Of a DNA stretch of 64,000 nucleotides, positions 1 to 9,100 are shown piece after piece. Position numbers and translations under genes: made by a program. The stretch spans positions 75,340,013-75,404,012 of the forward strand of contig CM055265.1 of assembly GCA_029237695.1 (NCBI GenBank), written 5' to 3'. Every line of letters starts with the position of its first letter. Position 1 is the stretch's first letter. Origin of the DNA: Conchocele bisecta (lineage: Eukaryota; Mollusca; Bivalvia; Lucinida; Thyasiridae). The notes below the pieces were generated by a model that saw only the letters and a program-made list of their open reading frames with translations, had not been told where the DNA came from and did not search any database.

Positions 1-62
1 ATTTTATATGCCGCAACCAGAAAGGGTATTTTCCGACCTCGTGCTATTTTTACCAATACGCG

Positions 63-293
63 TCACGACACACGGTCAATCATATCACATCTTTGACATG
101 CGCAGTGAAGTATCGGAAGTTGAGAAGAAAAATCTCTGTTCGAGTCCAAATCTAAATCTCCACGTAACTCTTTCCATTTGGTGATCTGGTCGCCAATATT
201 AACCACTCTCTCTCTGTACTACCTGTCCCTCAGACATTTCGCCTTTTTTGCCGACGCCGTTTCATACAATTTCCGTCCTGGACGTTTCGACAT
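63..293 (-). pseudogene. First-exon-like fragment with in-frame stop, basic N-terminus
   Basis: Reading the minus strand from the ATG at 293, 24 codons begin MSKRPGRKLYETASAKK, then a TAG at 219-221, then 51 more open codons in the same frame (including GDQITKWKELRGDLDLDS) to a TGA at 63-65. From memory, a lysine/arginine-rich start followed by a tryptophan-centred motif is common at the N-terminus of uncharacterised, possibly transposon-related proteins of aquatic invertebrates; no database was consulted. An NRF1-type site lies about 50 bases upstream of the ATG, as expected for a real first exon. The TAG may be a disabling mutation (one base from CAG), a consensus error, or part of an intron, since CAG|GTAGTA falls there. 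Any remainder would lie left of the window. Confidence 0.4.
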
Positions 294-344
294 GTTGATA
301 TTCTTGTTTACATATTGGGAAGCTTACTGGCGCGCGTAGTATAC

Positions 345-356
345 TGCGCATGCGCA
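345..356. promoter_or_regulatory. Palindromic NRF1-type site
   Basis: TGCGCATGCGCA is the ideal palindromic binding sequence of the NRF1 (erect wing) activator family, usually found in TATA-less, CpG-containing promoters. It sits about 50 bases upstream of the minus-strand ATG at 293, within locally CpG-rich sequence (CGCGCG at 331-336). The motif is seen; promoter function is inferred from position. Confidence 0.45.
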
Positions 357-387
357 CCGCAAGCTGTGATTTGAAAGTCGTCGTCCC

Positions 388-577
388 CGCACATTATCAA
401 AATAGACTGTTACCGCCGCGCGTCGCTAACAGTAAATTGATAATTAATAAATGATGATATTTGTATAGCGGGCACTCGTAATTTTTAGAACTGGTAGAAT
501 AGTGACATAATTATACACTTATTTAATTCCTATAAAGAACATGGTGTGCCTACTGCGTGGGCATGTACCTTTAAAGG
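388..577 (-). mobile_element. Family R miniature element, truncated copy
   Basis: This is the reverse complement of one end of the element seen complete at 40823-41297 and 62359-62867. It shares the terminal motif ending in GGGCATGTACCTTT (563-576 region), the AATTAAATA-type subterminal block, the GTATAGCGGGCACTCGTAA block and a CGCGCG-containing block near 420. The other end is absent, so the copy is broken or abuts the fragment at 63-293. Confidence 0.65.
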
Positions 578-1248
578 CAACATTATAGACTTATAAACAC
601 ATTTAGATGTCAAACATCATATACTTGTATAATCTTATTATCTAATAAGGGCAAAATGGTCATTGTCTGTCATTGCGTTTCCTCCATATAATGTGTCTGT
701 CAACACAAACAATTGTTTATTGGTTACATTTCATCAGTTATGGCTTTATACAGGATTTTATCTGATGACCAAACTGTTTTATGTTTGACACATTCTGTCG
801 ATGCAAATTAATTACGTTTCCTCTGCCATCATATATATATAGTGGTTGCACGCTTTATGACAGGGAGGATCTATGTGTACATCTCAGTGAAGGACTGCGT
901 GTTATGTATAGTCGCTGGACCTTTCCATGCGTTTACGGAGTTACCGTCTCTAGTTCAGTATTGTAATCTTTTTATCGTTCGGATTTCCCGACTGTGTTGT
1001 AACTTTAAAATTTAGTTGGATTACACCGACAACTTTGTGTTTCTTGACTGTTATTTATCATTTACAGTCACATGTACAATAAAATATATAAACACTGTTC
1101 AAAAACCCGTTTCATCTATACTAAGTCGAAGAGTGGCTGAACAATACACTTTGAGCCATAATAAGTGTTAAAAATACAAACAAAGCCGTAATACAAATAT
1201 GGAGCATAAATGGCCCATTATCCACTTAACATTCTAACACTCTGAACA
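578..1248. other. Unassigned AT-rich sequence
   Basis: I recognise no gene or repeat here. Frames are short (longest 61 codons at 781-966, no recognisable motif). An AATAAA hexamer occurs near 1079 without a coding region upstream to explain it. Confidence 0.4.
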
Positions 1249-1692
1249 TTATAGGAATGAATTGCCTTTTTGTGGAATTTATCGGGGTATAAACTTGGAA
1301 AAGTCGCGGGAATACTGGACGAAGCGATAAAAAATTACAATTTTCGAAAAACAAAAAATTATTTTGTATGTTTATTTTTTTTTTTTTCGAAAATTGCAAT
1401 TTTTTAAGGCCTCGTCCAGTATTCCCGCGACTTTTCCAAGTTTATATCCCCGATAAATTCAACAAAAAGGCCATTCATTCCTTATAATTCCAGCATTTGA
1501 AATAAATTCATCAAGAAAATGTGTTTATTTTGACAGACGGCAGCGATTTGTTTACATTGACAGCACTGACAGCGCACCTGTAGACAGTAGTTCGGCGTGG
1601 GAGTTTACTGGGATATAAATTTTGGACAGAGACTTGCTACGGGCCAATCAAATGTTAGGGAATTGTGTAAATATTTTTGTGCTGGAATTATT
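1249..1692. mobile_element. Family A hairpin element, copy 1
   Basis: An arm starting TTATAGGAATGAA and containing TTTATCGGGG and GTCGCGGGAATACTGGACGA is followed by an AT-rich loop and then by its reverse complement to about 1485. A 200-base single-copy body follows, ending GTGCTGGAATTATT. Copies at 18919, 23101, 44131, 44612 and 56596 share arms and body but differ in the loop. No coding capacity, so probably a non-autonomous DNA element mobilised by an unseen enzyme. The loop here has a pair of TTTTCGAAA-type arms of its own. Confidence 0.75.
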
Positions 1693-1702
1693 CACTCGCA
1701 AT

Positions 1703-1788
1703 ATGGGGGGGGGGGGGGGGGAGGGTGTGCGAGTGGGAGCTGATCCATCAACCTCTCAACATGGGGGGGGGGGGGGGGGGCGGAGCAT
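1703..1788. repeat. Two poly-G tracts
   Basis: Two runs of 17 to 18 guanines near 1704-1721 and 1763-1780 are separated by about 40 bases. Similar runs occur at 5880-5915 and 5945-5960. G-runs of this length can form quadruplexes and are also prone to length error in sequencing, so exact lengths should not be trusted. Confidence 0.7.
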
Positions 1789-1905
1789 GGGGCCGTTTAA
1801 CTAAACTTCGTACGACTAAAATATTCGTAAGTGTAAAAGTATAATAGTCTGTAAATTTCACATTAACAATATTTATTGAGCATAGGCTGCATAAAGACGA
1901 GACGA
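1789..1905 (+). mobile_element. Family B palindromic element, half copy
   Basis: The left half of the element is complete at 6045-6273 and 30746-30983: GGGGCCGTTT, then AACTTCGTACGACTAAAAT, then ATTTATTGAGCATAGGCTGCAT at the centre. The second arm is missing and is replaced by repeat V. Confidence 0.7.
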
Positions 1906-1917
1906 GAAAGTTGCTCG

Positions 1918-2132
1918 TTTGTACCACAGGTGGAAGACTCGGACCTAGGACCCAATACTTGGCTCATTTGGAAAACGTTACCACACCCACTCCATTTCCA
2001 TATACTATACCTTACAGCCTTTTCCAAAGTAGACAAGAGTTTGTGAAAATGCCCTGGACAGGCTTAATTTCGGGCTCGCTCAAACACAGCAAGTGTCGAT
2101 TTGTTTCTGCTGATTTACATCTGTGGCAATAG
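1918..2132 (+). repeat. Repeat V, forward copy
   Basis: About 200 bases reappear in reverse complement at 6467-6663 (shared blocks include CAGGTGGAAGACTCGGACC here and the complementary GGGTCCTAGCTCCGAGCC there). Both can be read as related open frames, but many differences are not synonymous and no protein motif is recognisable, so I treat it as repeat DNA. With its partner it brackets the nested foldback region. Confidence 0.6.
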
Positions 2133-2179
2133 ATTAGTGCATTAGGCCCCCAACTATATTCTTTTTAAATATCTGTGTT

Positions 2180-2656
2180 TAGGTTAGAGGATACCAAATG
2201 GTGCGAAATCGCCCAGGGTGTATGCAAAAATAGTCCGGTATAAAAAAAATAGTGCGGGTGTTTTGAGGTCACAGACACCGTTTGCTTGCAAATCTTGATC
2301 CATTACTACCCAGTTTCACTTGAGGAACATTTTGGGGTGCTTTTAACACCAGTTTTCAGCATATTTGTAGCATTTAAAAGAAAACACTGAACCTGTTGGT
2401 CACGTGATGTTAACAGAGTTTCCGTGGCCAAAAAATGTAAACAATATTGGAGGATATGACAAGGTTGGATTTTTCTTTCTTAGGAGTAAGTGAACCTATT
2501 GTTTAGTTCATGCAGAACCAGTACAGACTGGCTGCAGGTCATGTACAAGTGGGTCCCACAGCATCCATACGAATAGTGAAAGTAGGAGAGACTGGCTTTA
2601 TTGGATGGCAATCGGTTAAATTATATAATAAAACTATTTGGAGGTGGCTAACCATT
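2180..2656 (+). mobile_element. Family W element, copy 1
   Basis: A segment beginning AGGTTAGAGG and ending GGTGGCTAACC has a second copy at 47222-47597 sharing blocks such as GCGAAATCGCCCAGGG, TAGTCCGGTATAA and TTTCTTAGGAGTAAGTGAACC. The short inverted ends suggest a non-autonomous DNA element. The 102-codon frame starting at 2510 lies across the element end and is not credible. Confidence 0.6.
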
Positions 2657-2715
2657 AGTATATTGTTAGTTACACGCATTTTAGCTACCAACGTCACAGA
2701 GGAATTTCTGAGTGT

Positions 2716-2908
2716 AGGACAAAATCCCCCCGGACATAATCCCCCCCCCCCCCAAATGATTTTTTACACAGGAGGACAAAATCCCCCCCCCCCGTATAAA
2801 ATCACAGGTAGGACATAATCCCCCATCAAAATTCAAGGTAGGACAAAAAAAATCCCCCCTCCCCCCCCCCCGATGAAAATGTAGCCTTGGACAAAATCCC
2901 CCCCCCCC
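2716..2908 (+). repeat. Repeat C, C-run array, forward
   Basis: Six or so copies of GGACAAAATCCCCC or GGACATAATCCCCC with variable C-runs are joined by 20-25 base linkers (TAAAATCACAGGTA and similar). The reverse-complement version lies at 5748-5975. The pair probably forms the long inverted ends of one element that encloses the foldback unit at 3079-5506. Confidence 0.65.
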
Positions 2909-3119
2909 ATCATATTCAGTACTTTTATTTGCACAATAAACATCAAACATCAAGCACATTTAATTAATTATTTTCAGTTGCACAATCAAACAAGCACATT
3001 TAATAAAGTATTCTCAGTTGCGCAATAAACGTCACACAAGAATATGTCTGTATCGTTTGTACATTTATATACTGATGTCTATGGAACGCCAAATCTACAT
3101 AAACTCAAATATATATTGC

Positions 3120-3960
3120 TAGCAACAACTATTTGGAGCTAGCAATAAATATTTGGAGAGGTCTCGAACTCATTTGGAGAGCTCTCGAAATCAATTAATG
3201 ATATCTCGAAATCATTTGGAGAGCTCTCGAAATCATTTGGAGCGAGCAATATAACATTTGATTTGGAGAGTCTCTATCTTTTGGAGCTATTCTAAATCTT
3301 TGGAGAGCCTCGAAATCTTTGGGAGCTCTGAAATCAATATGATCTCGAAATCATAGAGACTCTCGAAATGATGAGCGAGCATTATTAACTTTGATTTCGA
3401 GAGCTCTATCATGATTTGGAGCTATCTAAATCATTTGGAGAGCTCTCGAAATCATTTGAGCTCTCGAAATCAATTAATGATATCTCGAAATCATTTAGAG
3501 AGCTCTCGAAATCATCTGTAGCGAGCATTATATAACTTTGATTTCGAGAGCTCAAATCAATGGGCTATTCTAAATCATTTGAGCTCTTTCGAAACATTTG
3601 GAGCCCGAAATCAATTAATTACTCGAAATCTTTGAGAGCTCGAAATGATTTGGTAGAGTTATATAACTATTTCGAGAGCTCATCATTTGGATTTGGACTA
3701 TCTAAATCATTTGAGCTCTCGAAATCATTTGGAGAGCTCTGAAAATAATTAATGATACTCGAAATCATTTAGAGAGCTCTCGAAATCATCTGTAGCGAGC
3801 ATTATATAACTTGATTTGGAGAGCTCTCTAAATCATTTGGAGCTATCTCTAAATCATTTGGAGAGCTCTCGAAATCATTTGGAGAGCTCTCGAATTCATT
3901 TGGAGATATCTCAAATTGATTTAGAGAGGGCATTATAAACTTGATTTGATGCTAGCTCCA
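3120..3960 (+). repeat. Left satellite arm of foldback element D
   Basis: Units of about 20 bases (GAGAGCTCTCGAAATCATTT with variants) are grouped into a higher-order repeat marked by GCGAGCATTATATAAC. Between about 3250 and 3720 the units show many one-base losses not seen in the right arm, which I read as consensus errors or local decay. The 60-codon frame at 3560-3742 is a product of the repeat. Confidence 0.75.
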
Positions 3961-4730
3961 AATACCACTCCACGTGGGAACTGGAGGAAAAAAACAATAC
4001 GCGCTCCCTTCCCGCGCTTTTAAAATCTCTGCACGCATGTGCACCGAGCCTATTAAAAACTTCGTAACCTTCAATATGGAGTATATGGATGGAGTAAAAA
4101 AAAATTGTTTAGCTTATTTCTTTTTCATTTATTGATGCTTTTAGGCATATTTAATTTATTTATAGACCTCGGTCCGTTACTTCAACCTGTGTTGTAAACA
4201 TGCTCGACATATGTGTATTCACTACTACACGTGTGACAGGCGACTTCCGGTCTAGGTAAAGTCGCACTAAATTTGGGATGGCACGATTTACCCAAATCTA
4301 TCAAAATCTTCATGTAATTACTATATTTGTTAATAAATAAAGCTATACACATTATAATAATGATGTTTGGACTGTACTTACATAATATCTGTCATTAATT
4401 TGCTTATACCCGGGCCTTTTTTAATGGTTTGATGCAAAATGGAAATATTTGTACATGAAATAAAGGGAGAATACCGCGATTAACTTATGCTAGGAAGCCA
4501 AGGAATATAATGCACTTTATTGTTTATAATGGCTAAATGGGAATGATGATTTTTAATTGAAATACTCATAAAAACAGTAGAACCTCTCTAATGTTGAAAT
4601 CCAAGGAGACAGTGTGTGAAAACTGTTATGTCAACTAATATAATTATATATTTATATACTGTAGTAATATATAATTTAAATATATAAACCACTAATATTT
4701 TAAAACTAATACTGCATTAATATGTATATG
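3961..4730. other. Central non-repeated part of foldback element D
   Basis: AT-rich sequence between the two satellite arms with no open frame of note and no similarity I recognise. If the element ever carried a gene, nothing of it is legible. Confidence 0.4.
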
Positions 4731-4945
4731 TGGCTGTGACTGGATAAATGGGGCTTATCGAAATTGTGACCAGTGTAGGTTCTGATTAAATATATCCCTT
4801 CTGTAGCCTGGTAACGACCTACATTGATTGTTCGAAGCATGACTGGGGGTTTCATTTATGGAATGACGAATGTTGCAGATGCTGATCAGACTGTGGATGC
4901 ACATGCTGATCTGGATCTACACTGGTCGCAAAACCCATAAACCAC
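4731..4945. mobile_element. Family E element, copy 1, inside element D
   Basis: Starts with GGCTGTGACTGGATAAATGG and contains GACCAGTGTAG, GCAGATGCTGATCAGACTG and CTGATCTGGATCTACACTGG, the signature blocks of family E (complete at 36596-36831 and 53629-53871). The right terminus is missing. Confidence 0.65.
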
Positions 4946-4952
4946 ATTCATA

Positions 4953-5420
4953 ATTGATTTCGAGAGCTCTCCAAATGATTTCGAGAGCTCTCCAAATGAT
5001 TTAGAGATAGCTCCAAATGATTTAGAGAGCTCTCCAAATCAAGTTATATAATGCTCGCTACAAATGATTTCGAGAGCTCTCTAAATGATTTCGAGATATC
5101 ATTAATTGATTTCGAGAGCTCTCCAAATGATTTCGAGAGCTCGCCAAATGATTTAGAGATAGCTCCAAATGATTTAGAGAGCTCTCCAAATAAAAGTTAT
5201 ATAATGCTCGCTACAAATGATTTCGAGAGCTCGCTAAATGATTTCGAGATATCATTAATTGATTTCGAGAGCTCTCCAAATGATTTCGAGAGCTCTCCAA
5301 ATGATTTAGAGATAGCTCCAAATCAAATGCTATATAATGCTCTCTCCAAATGATTTCGAGAGCTCTCCAAATGATTTCGAGATATCATTAATTCATTTCG
5401 AGAGCTCTCCAACTATTTAT
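4953..5420 (-). repeat. Right satellite arm of foldback element D
   Basis: Cleaner copy of the satellite arm in inverse orientation: GATTTCGAGAGCTCTCCAAA units, with GTTATATAATGCTCGCTACA marking a longer period of about 160 bases (marker starts near 5043 and 5200). The open frame at 5051-5353 (NDFESSPNDFESSPNDLE) is produced by the repeat and should not be annotated as a gene. Confidence 0.75.
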
Positions 5421-5747
5421 TGCTAGCTCCAAATGTTTGTTGCTAGCTCTAAATATTTATAGCTAGCAATATATATTTGAGTTTATGTAGATTTGGCGTT
5501 CCATAGATGTCGGTCCCAAACCTTAGTTTTAGTGAAGAATCGATTACCATTTCAAAGAATTATTCGCCAAAACGATACTAGGTAAATCCTGTAACAATCA
5601 TTCATTTCTGTTTGTTTTAATAAAACGTAATCCTTAATCAACTACTTCAACTACTTAATCAACTACTAATTCAATTACCCTGATTAAAGAGGATTAGAAG
5701 GGGAACTTTGAAAACCAATTAATGCAATGATTCTTTCAAAACATATC

Positions 5748-5883
5748 GATGGGGGGGGGATTATGTCCTACCTATGATTTTGGACGAGGGGGAGATTGTG
5801 TCCTACCTGCATTTTAGACGGGGGTGGGGGTGTCCTACCTGCATTTTAGACGGGGGTATTTTGTCCTCCTGTGTCAAAATCAT

Positions 5884-5917
<34 letters not shown>

Positions 5918-5975
5918 TCGGGGGTATGTATGTCCGGGGTGGGGGTGGGGGGGGGGGGGGTTGTCCGTATCCCGG
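5748..5975 (-). repeat. Repeat C, G-run array, inverse copy
   Basis: Reverse-complement counterpart of 2716-2908: GGGGGATTATGTCCTACC, GGGAGATTGTGTCCTACC and a 34-base G run. Two glycine-rich frames run through it and are artefacts of the G runs. Confidence 0.65.
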
Positions 5976-6044
5976 AATTTCTATGTCCGAAAGAATCTCG
6001 GTTTTCCCTTCACGTTAGTCCCACATTGTAACATTTGAGTTACA

Positions 6045-6273
6045 GGGGGCCGTTTCACTAAACTTCGTACGACGATAATGTTCGTAAGTGCAGATTTAGA
6101 ATAGTCTGTACATTTCAATTGATGGATTTACGTTTATTGAGCATATGCTGCATGCTCAATAAATGTAAATCCAATAATTGTTTACAAGAACACATTGTTA
6201 ATGTGAAATTTACAGACTATCAGAATGTTTCACTTACGAACATTTTGGTCGTACAAAGTTTAATGAAACGGCC
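6045..6273. mobile_element. Family B palindromic element, full copy
   Basis: About 229 bases, nearly a perfect inverted repeat: GGGGCCGTTTCACTAAAC at the left, its complement GTTTAATGAAACGGCC at the right, and a centre GAGCATATGCTGCATGCTC. Entirely non-coding. Such miniature inverted-repeat elements depend on a related transposase elsewhere. The 151-codon frame 6119-6574 starts inside it and has no recognisable protein signature. Confidence 0.8.
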
Positions 6274-6466
6274 ACCTGATGTTTATTGCAGTGATCCACG
6301 TCAATATGTTGAAACTGTAATGGGATTTCAACCCGATTTAACACGTAATGTATGCTTCCACAACCCATATTTATTCGGACATACAATTATCGCATTGTCT
6401 GTGGTATTTAATTTGCCCGTAACTAACGTTAATAGTGAATATATTTTAAGACCCAAGACATTTATC
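6274..6466. other. Sequence between family B element and repeat V
   Basis: About 190 bases with a continuous open frame (VYCSDPRQYVETVMGF and onward) that I do not recognise. It could be a fragment of an old gene or simply chance; there is no start or splice context that helps. Confidence 0.3.
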
Positions 6467-6663
6467 GATTACCAGAGACATAAGTCAGTAGAAATATCGA
6501 AATGTGTGGTCTTGGAGCGAGCCCGAAAATACGGCATTTTTGCGAAGCTGTTTCTTACCTTGGAAAGGCTGTAATGTATAGTGTATTGAAAATGGGTGGG
6601 TGGGGTAACGTTTTTCAAATGAGCCAAATATTGGGTCCTAGCTCCGAGCCTTCCACCCGTGGC
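6467..6663 (-). repeat. Repeat V, inverse copy
   Basis: Reverse-complement relative of 1918-2132. On the minus strand it starts GCCACGGGTGGAAGGCTC. Its position mirrors the forward copy around the foldback element D. Confidence 0.6.
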
Positions 6664-6904
6664 TTTTACGTGTTTGTTTCTCTCTTGTACGATAATCATT
6701 TATTTTTGTTTTTGTATTTCATTTGACCATAACCGGATTTCGTACCAACTAGCACATAAACAATAACATGAATCGTTGTCAGACGTAAACACAATACAAT
6801 GTCAATCTTCAGAAAATATTTAGTAATTCGGCGTCGCTAAGCTACTGCCAGACAGGAAATCCGCTTTTCACACCGCTGTATCTTAGACTATACATTTCAA
6901 GCAT

Positions 6905-7300
6905 AACCCTAAATAACTGACTTGGACTAATTCGTGTTAAGTTTGAGTTTCATATTATGCAGAAAAGCTGGTCATTTTCTACAAAAATAATTATATCCGC
7001 AAATGGGGTAGATCCAGATGAGACGGCTCGTTACGAGCCGTCTCATCTGGATCTACACCGTTTGCAAACATTGTAAAAGCGGTATGTAGTGTTGAAATGG
7101 TTAAACCAGTTCAACCCGATATATCCAGCCTCGGCTTTTCCATGTTTATTTTTGGACTATTCCGTTAATGAGAGAGAACATGCAGATTCTATTTTAGAAT
7201 TCAACAATACTGACAAATGTATGAGACTGCTGGTGACGAGCCGGCTCGTCTGGATCTACAGTGTTTGTACAAGTTATCATTGTGCTCTGTAGGGTTGAAT
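6905..7300. mobile_element. Family F element, copy 1, with 49-base palindrome
   Basis: At 7008-7056 GTAGATCCAGATGAGACGG runs into its own complement around CTCGTTACGAG with a one-base centre. The right part repeats the theme (GAGCCGGCTCGTCTGGATC near 7240). Relatives at 8140, 17092 and 17502 share the GAGCCGTCTCATC hairpin. Non-coding. Confidence 0.6.
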
Positions 7301-7416
7301 GAGTTCAGGAATTGATCACGTATATTCACATACATAATAATTATCTGTCTGAAGATTGTCCCAGTTATTCTGTCAAGTGCGTTCGATAATTCACGGCGTG
7401 CTGCGCGTACGTTTAT

Positions 7417-7881
7417 ACGGAGCCCGTCATGGGACATCATGGATTTTTTTTTATTAATTCGTTCCCACGAAATAACAATTCGTTCCCACAATATAACAAT
7501 TCGTTCCCTCAATTTAACAATTCGTTCCCACGATATAACAATTCGTTCCCTCGAATTAACAATTCGTTCCCACGAAATGACAATTCGTTCCCTCAATTTA
7601 ACAATTCGTTCCCTCGAAGTAACAATTCGTTCCCACGATGATATGACAATTCGTTCCCACGAATTAACAATTCGTTCCCGTGGGAACGAATTGTTATTTC
7701 GTGGGAACGAATTGTTAAATTGAGGGAACGAATTTAACAAAATTGAGGGAACGAATTGTTATATTGAGGGAACGAATTGTTAAATTGAGGGAACGAATTG
7801 TTAATTCGGTGGGGACCAATTGTTAAATTGAGGGACGAATTAATAACAAAAAAATATTCTACGTCCCCTGCGGGGCCCCGT
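7417..7881. mobile_element. Family G foldback element with 21-bp modules, copy 1
   Basis: Terminal inverted sequences are ACGGAGCCCGTCATGGGAC at the left and GTCCCCTGCGGGGCCCCGT at the right. Inside, 14 invariant bases AACAATTCGTTCCC alternate with 7 variable bases drawn from a small set (ACGAAAT, TCAATTT, ACGATAT, TCGAATT). About ten forward modules (7455-7678) are followed by inverted modules (7679-7850), so the whole folds back. Because 21 is divisible by three, open frames appear on both strands (NNSFPRY, ERIVKLR); they are artefacts. Other copies lie at 13938, 51066 and 57393. Confidence 0.8.
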
Positions 7882-8139
7882 ACGTTTACGTCTCCGTGAC
7901 TCTAAATCTAAGAATATCGAGCAATGACAGCTATTTGTTTGATGAAGAGCAGTAAATTACAACCGCACTTTATGAGCAGTCAATACATTTATACGTTAGC
8001 CAGCTGCTTTTTTTATTACGCCGGTGAATAATCATTTTTTAGTCGAGCGCTAGCGAAGAATTATACAACCAACATCCACATTAAAGGTCTTCCAGCTTAT
8101 AAGCAAATGAGCTAATGTCGGTCGCAGCACATATTTTGC

Positions 8140-8392
8140 GGGTTGAACTTTTTAACCACTTGAAGCAGAAAGCCCGCAATAGCGGGGTTATCAAACAGTG
8201 TAGATCCATATGAGCCGACTCGTAGCGAGCCGTCTCATCAGGATCTGCACTTTTTGTAAGTAATTTACGTATATTTTGGAACAAATTCACCCGCTTTTCA
8301 TAATTGGACTAATCTGAAAATCATTTTGTGACGATTGTAGATTGGATTAGTCGGAAAATTAGCATTCCAGTTACTTAGGGTTGAAACGGTTA
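8140..8392. mobile_element. Family F element, copy 2
   Basis: TTTTTAACCACTTGAAGCAG, then AAAGCCCGCAATAGCGGGG, then the hairpin GAGCCGACTCGTAGCGAGCC, ending GTTGAAACGGTTAA. The ends TTTAACCA and GGTTAA are complementary. Non-coding. Confidence 0.65.
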
Positions 8393-8569
8393 ATATACAC
8401 TGTGTTATAAAACTATGAGCCCGCCCCGACCCCTCATCCAATTTCTTTTGCTCTAAATCATTTTGCGGACGCCAACAATGTCACTTCAGTGACGCTGAAA
8501 ATTCTATGACATGCGTTTAATTTGAATTACTTCATGAAACCATTACTCTATTGGGCACATGGTACAGTG

Positions 8570-8663
8570 AAACCTGTCTAAACAATGGACCACGTGATCC
8601 CCATCGTCATAACATTGACTTTACGGCGTCGTCTTGATGAAAAATAGGTTCGGAAATACAATA
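8570..8663. repeat. Fragment of family S element joined to family H element
   Basis: AACAATGGACCACGTGATC, CATCGTCATAACATTGAC and ACGGCGTCGTCTTG match the right end of the foldback element S at 54920-55360. The 20-base spacer GTTCGGAAATACAATACAG leading into family H is also shared with that locus, so both loci descend from one composite. Confidence 0.6.
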
Positions 8664-8841
8664 CAGTGGAACCTCTCTAAACCGGACACCCTGGGAGGTC
8701 CCCAGGGTGTCCGGCTTAGAGAGGTTTCACTGTAAATCAGGCATAGGTGTGTGCTATGCAATCACGAACAGACACCTGAGATAAATGACCAAGAAGCTCA
8801 TCAAGGTGTTTTCTTGGTGTCGGTTTAGAGAGGGTCCACTG
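8664..8841. mobile_element. Family H pogo-like miniature element, copy 1
   Basis: Begins CAGTGGAACCTCTCTAAACC, with the immediately following CACCCTGGGAGGTCCCCAGGGTG palindrome and ends in GGTCCACTG. The CAGTG ends and the ACCTCTCTAAACCGG motif resemble termini of the pogo/Tigger branch of Tc1-mariner elements (family knowledge). At least ten more copies are listed below; none codes for a transposase. Confidence 0.75.
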
Positions 8842-8924
8842 TATTCTAACAAATTACGTAATGTATAGTAGAGTGATTGGATTGCCACAGTTAACGTAGA
8901 ACAAATGTAAATGCTTTGATTTAA

Positions 8925-9100
8925 CGACTGGCTCGATGACCTTGCATTTAAGTCCCCATCTGAAAGGACTAGGCTAGCACGAAGTTGTCTTGCCCAAGGA
9001 CATGTCGACTCGGCCATTCGGAGCGGGTCGAGGTGGAAATCGAACCCGGGGTCTCCCGATCCGCAGACCGACGCTCTACCCACTGAGCTAATCCGGCCAC
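8925..9100 (-). repeat. tRNA-derived SINE
   Basis: On the minus strand from 9099: GGCCGGATTAGCTCAGTGGG (RNA polymerase III A box TAGCTCAGTGGG), then a tRNA-like middle, then GGGTTCGATTTC (B box). A non-tRNA body with TGTCCTTGGGCAAGACAAC follows. The promoter layout and length of about 175 bases are those of a tRNA-headed SINE. It is not a tRNA gene: the stem sequences no longer pair as a cloverleaf and there is a long tail. It lies within the region where the receptor's first intron would be, in the same orientation. Confidence 0.75.

Larger units (their letters stand above)
3079..5506. mobile_element. Foldback element D with satellite arms and ATGT target duplication
   Basis: The ends CTATGGAACGCC and GGCGTTCCATAG are exact reverse complements, and the inverted match continues for about 60 bases. 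Direct ATGT copies at 3075-3078 and 5507-5510 flank it and look like a 4-bp target duplication. Each arm continues into a tandem array rich in GAGCTCTC and AAATCATTTGG motifs (left 3120-3960, right 4953-5420, opposite orientation). The middle, about 1 kb, holds AT-rich sequence and a degenerate family E element. No transposase is visible, so it must be non-autonomous. Foldback elements with tandemly repeated arms are a known type; whether this family is described I cannot say. Confidence 0.75.

Noticed and set aside
2681..2959. Glycine- and cysteine-rich minus-strand frame
   Set aside because: Created by the C-runs of repeat C.
6119..6574. 151-codon plus-strand frame
   Set aside because: Begins inside a palindromic family B element and ends in repeat V; only the 190 bases between are unassigned, and they show no domain.
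7201..7740. 179-codon minus-strand frame with ERIVKLR repeats
   Set aside because: Produced by the 21-base modules (seven codons each) of family G.
7438..7853. CRISPR-like array of constant 14-mers and short variable spacers
   Set aside because: Spacers are only 7 bases, come from a few variants, and the array is inverted on itself with transposon-type ends in a eukaryotic context; it is a foldback element.
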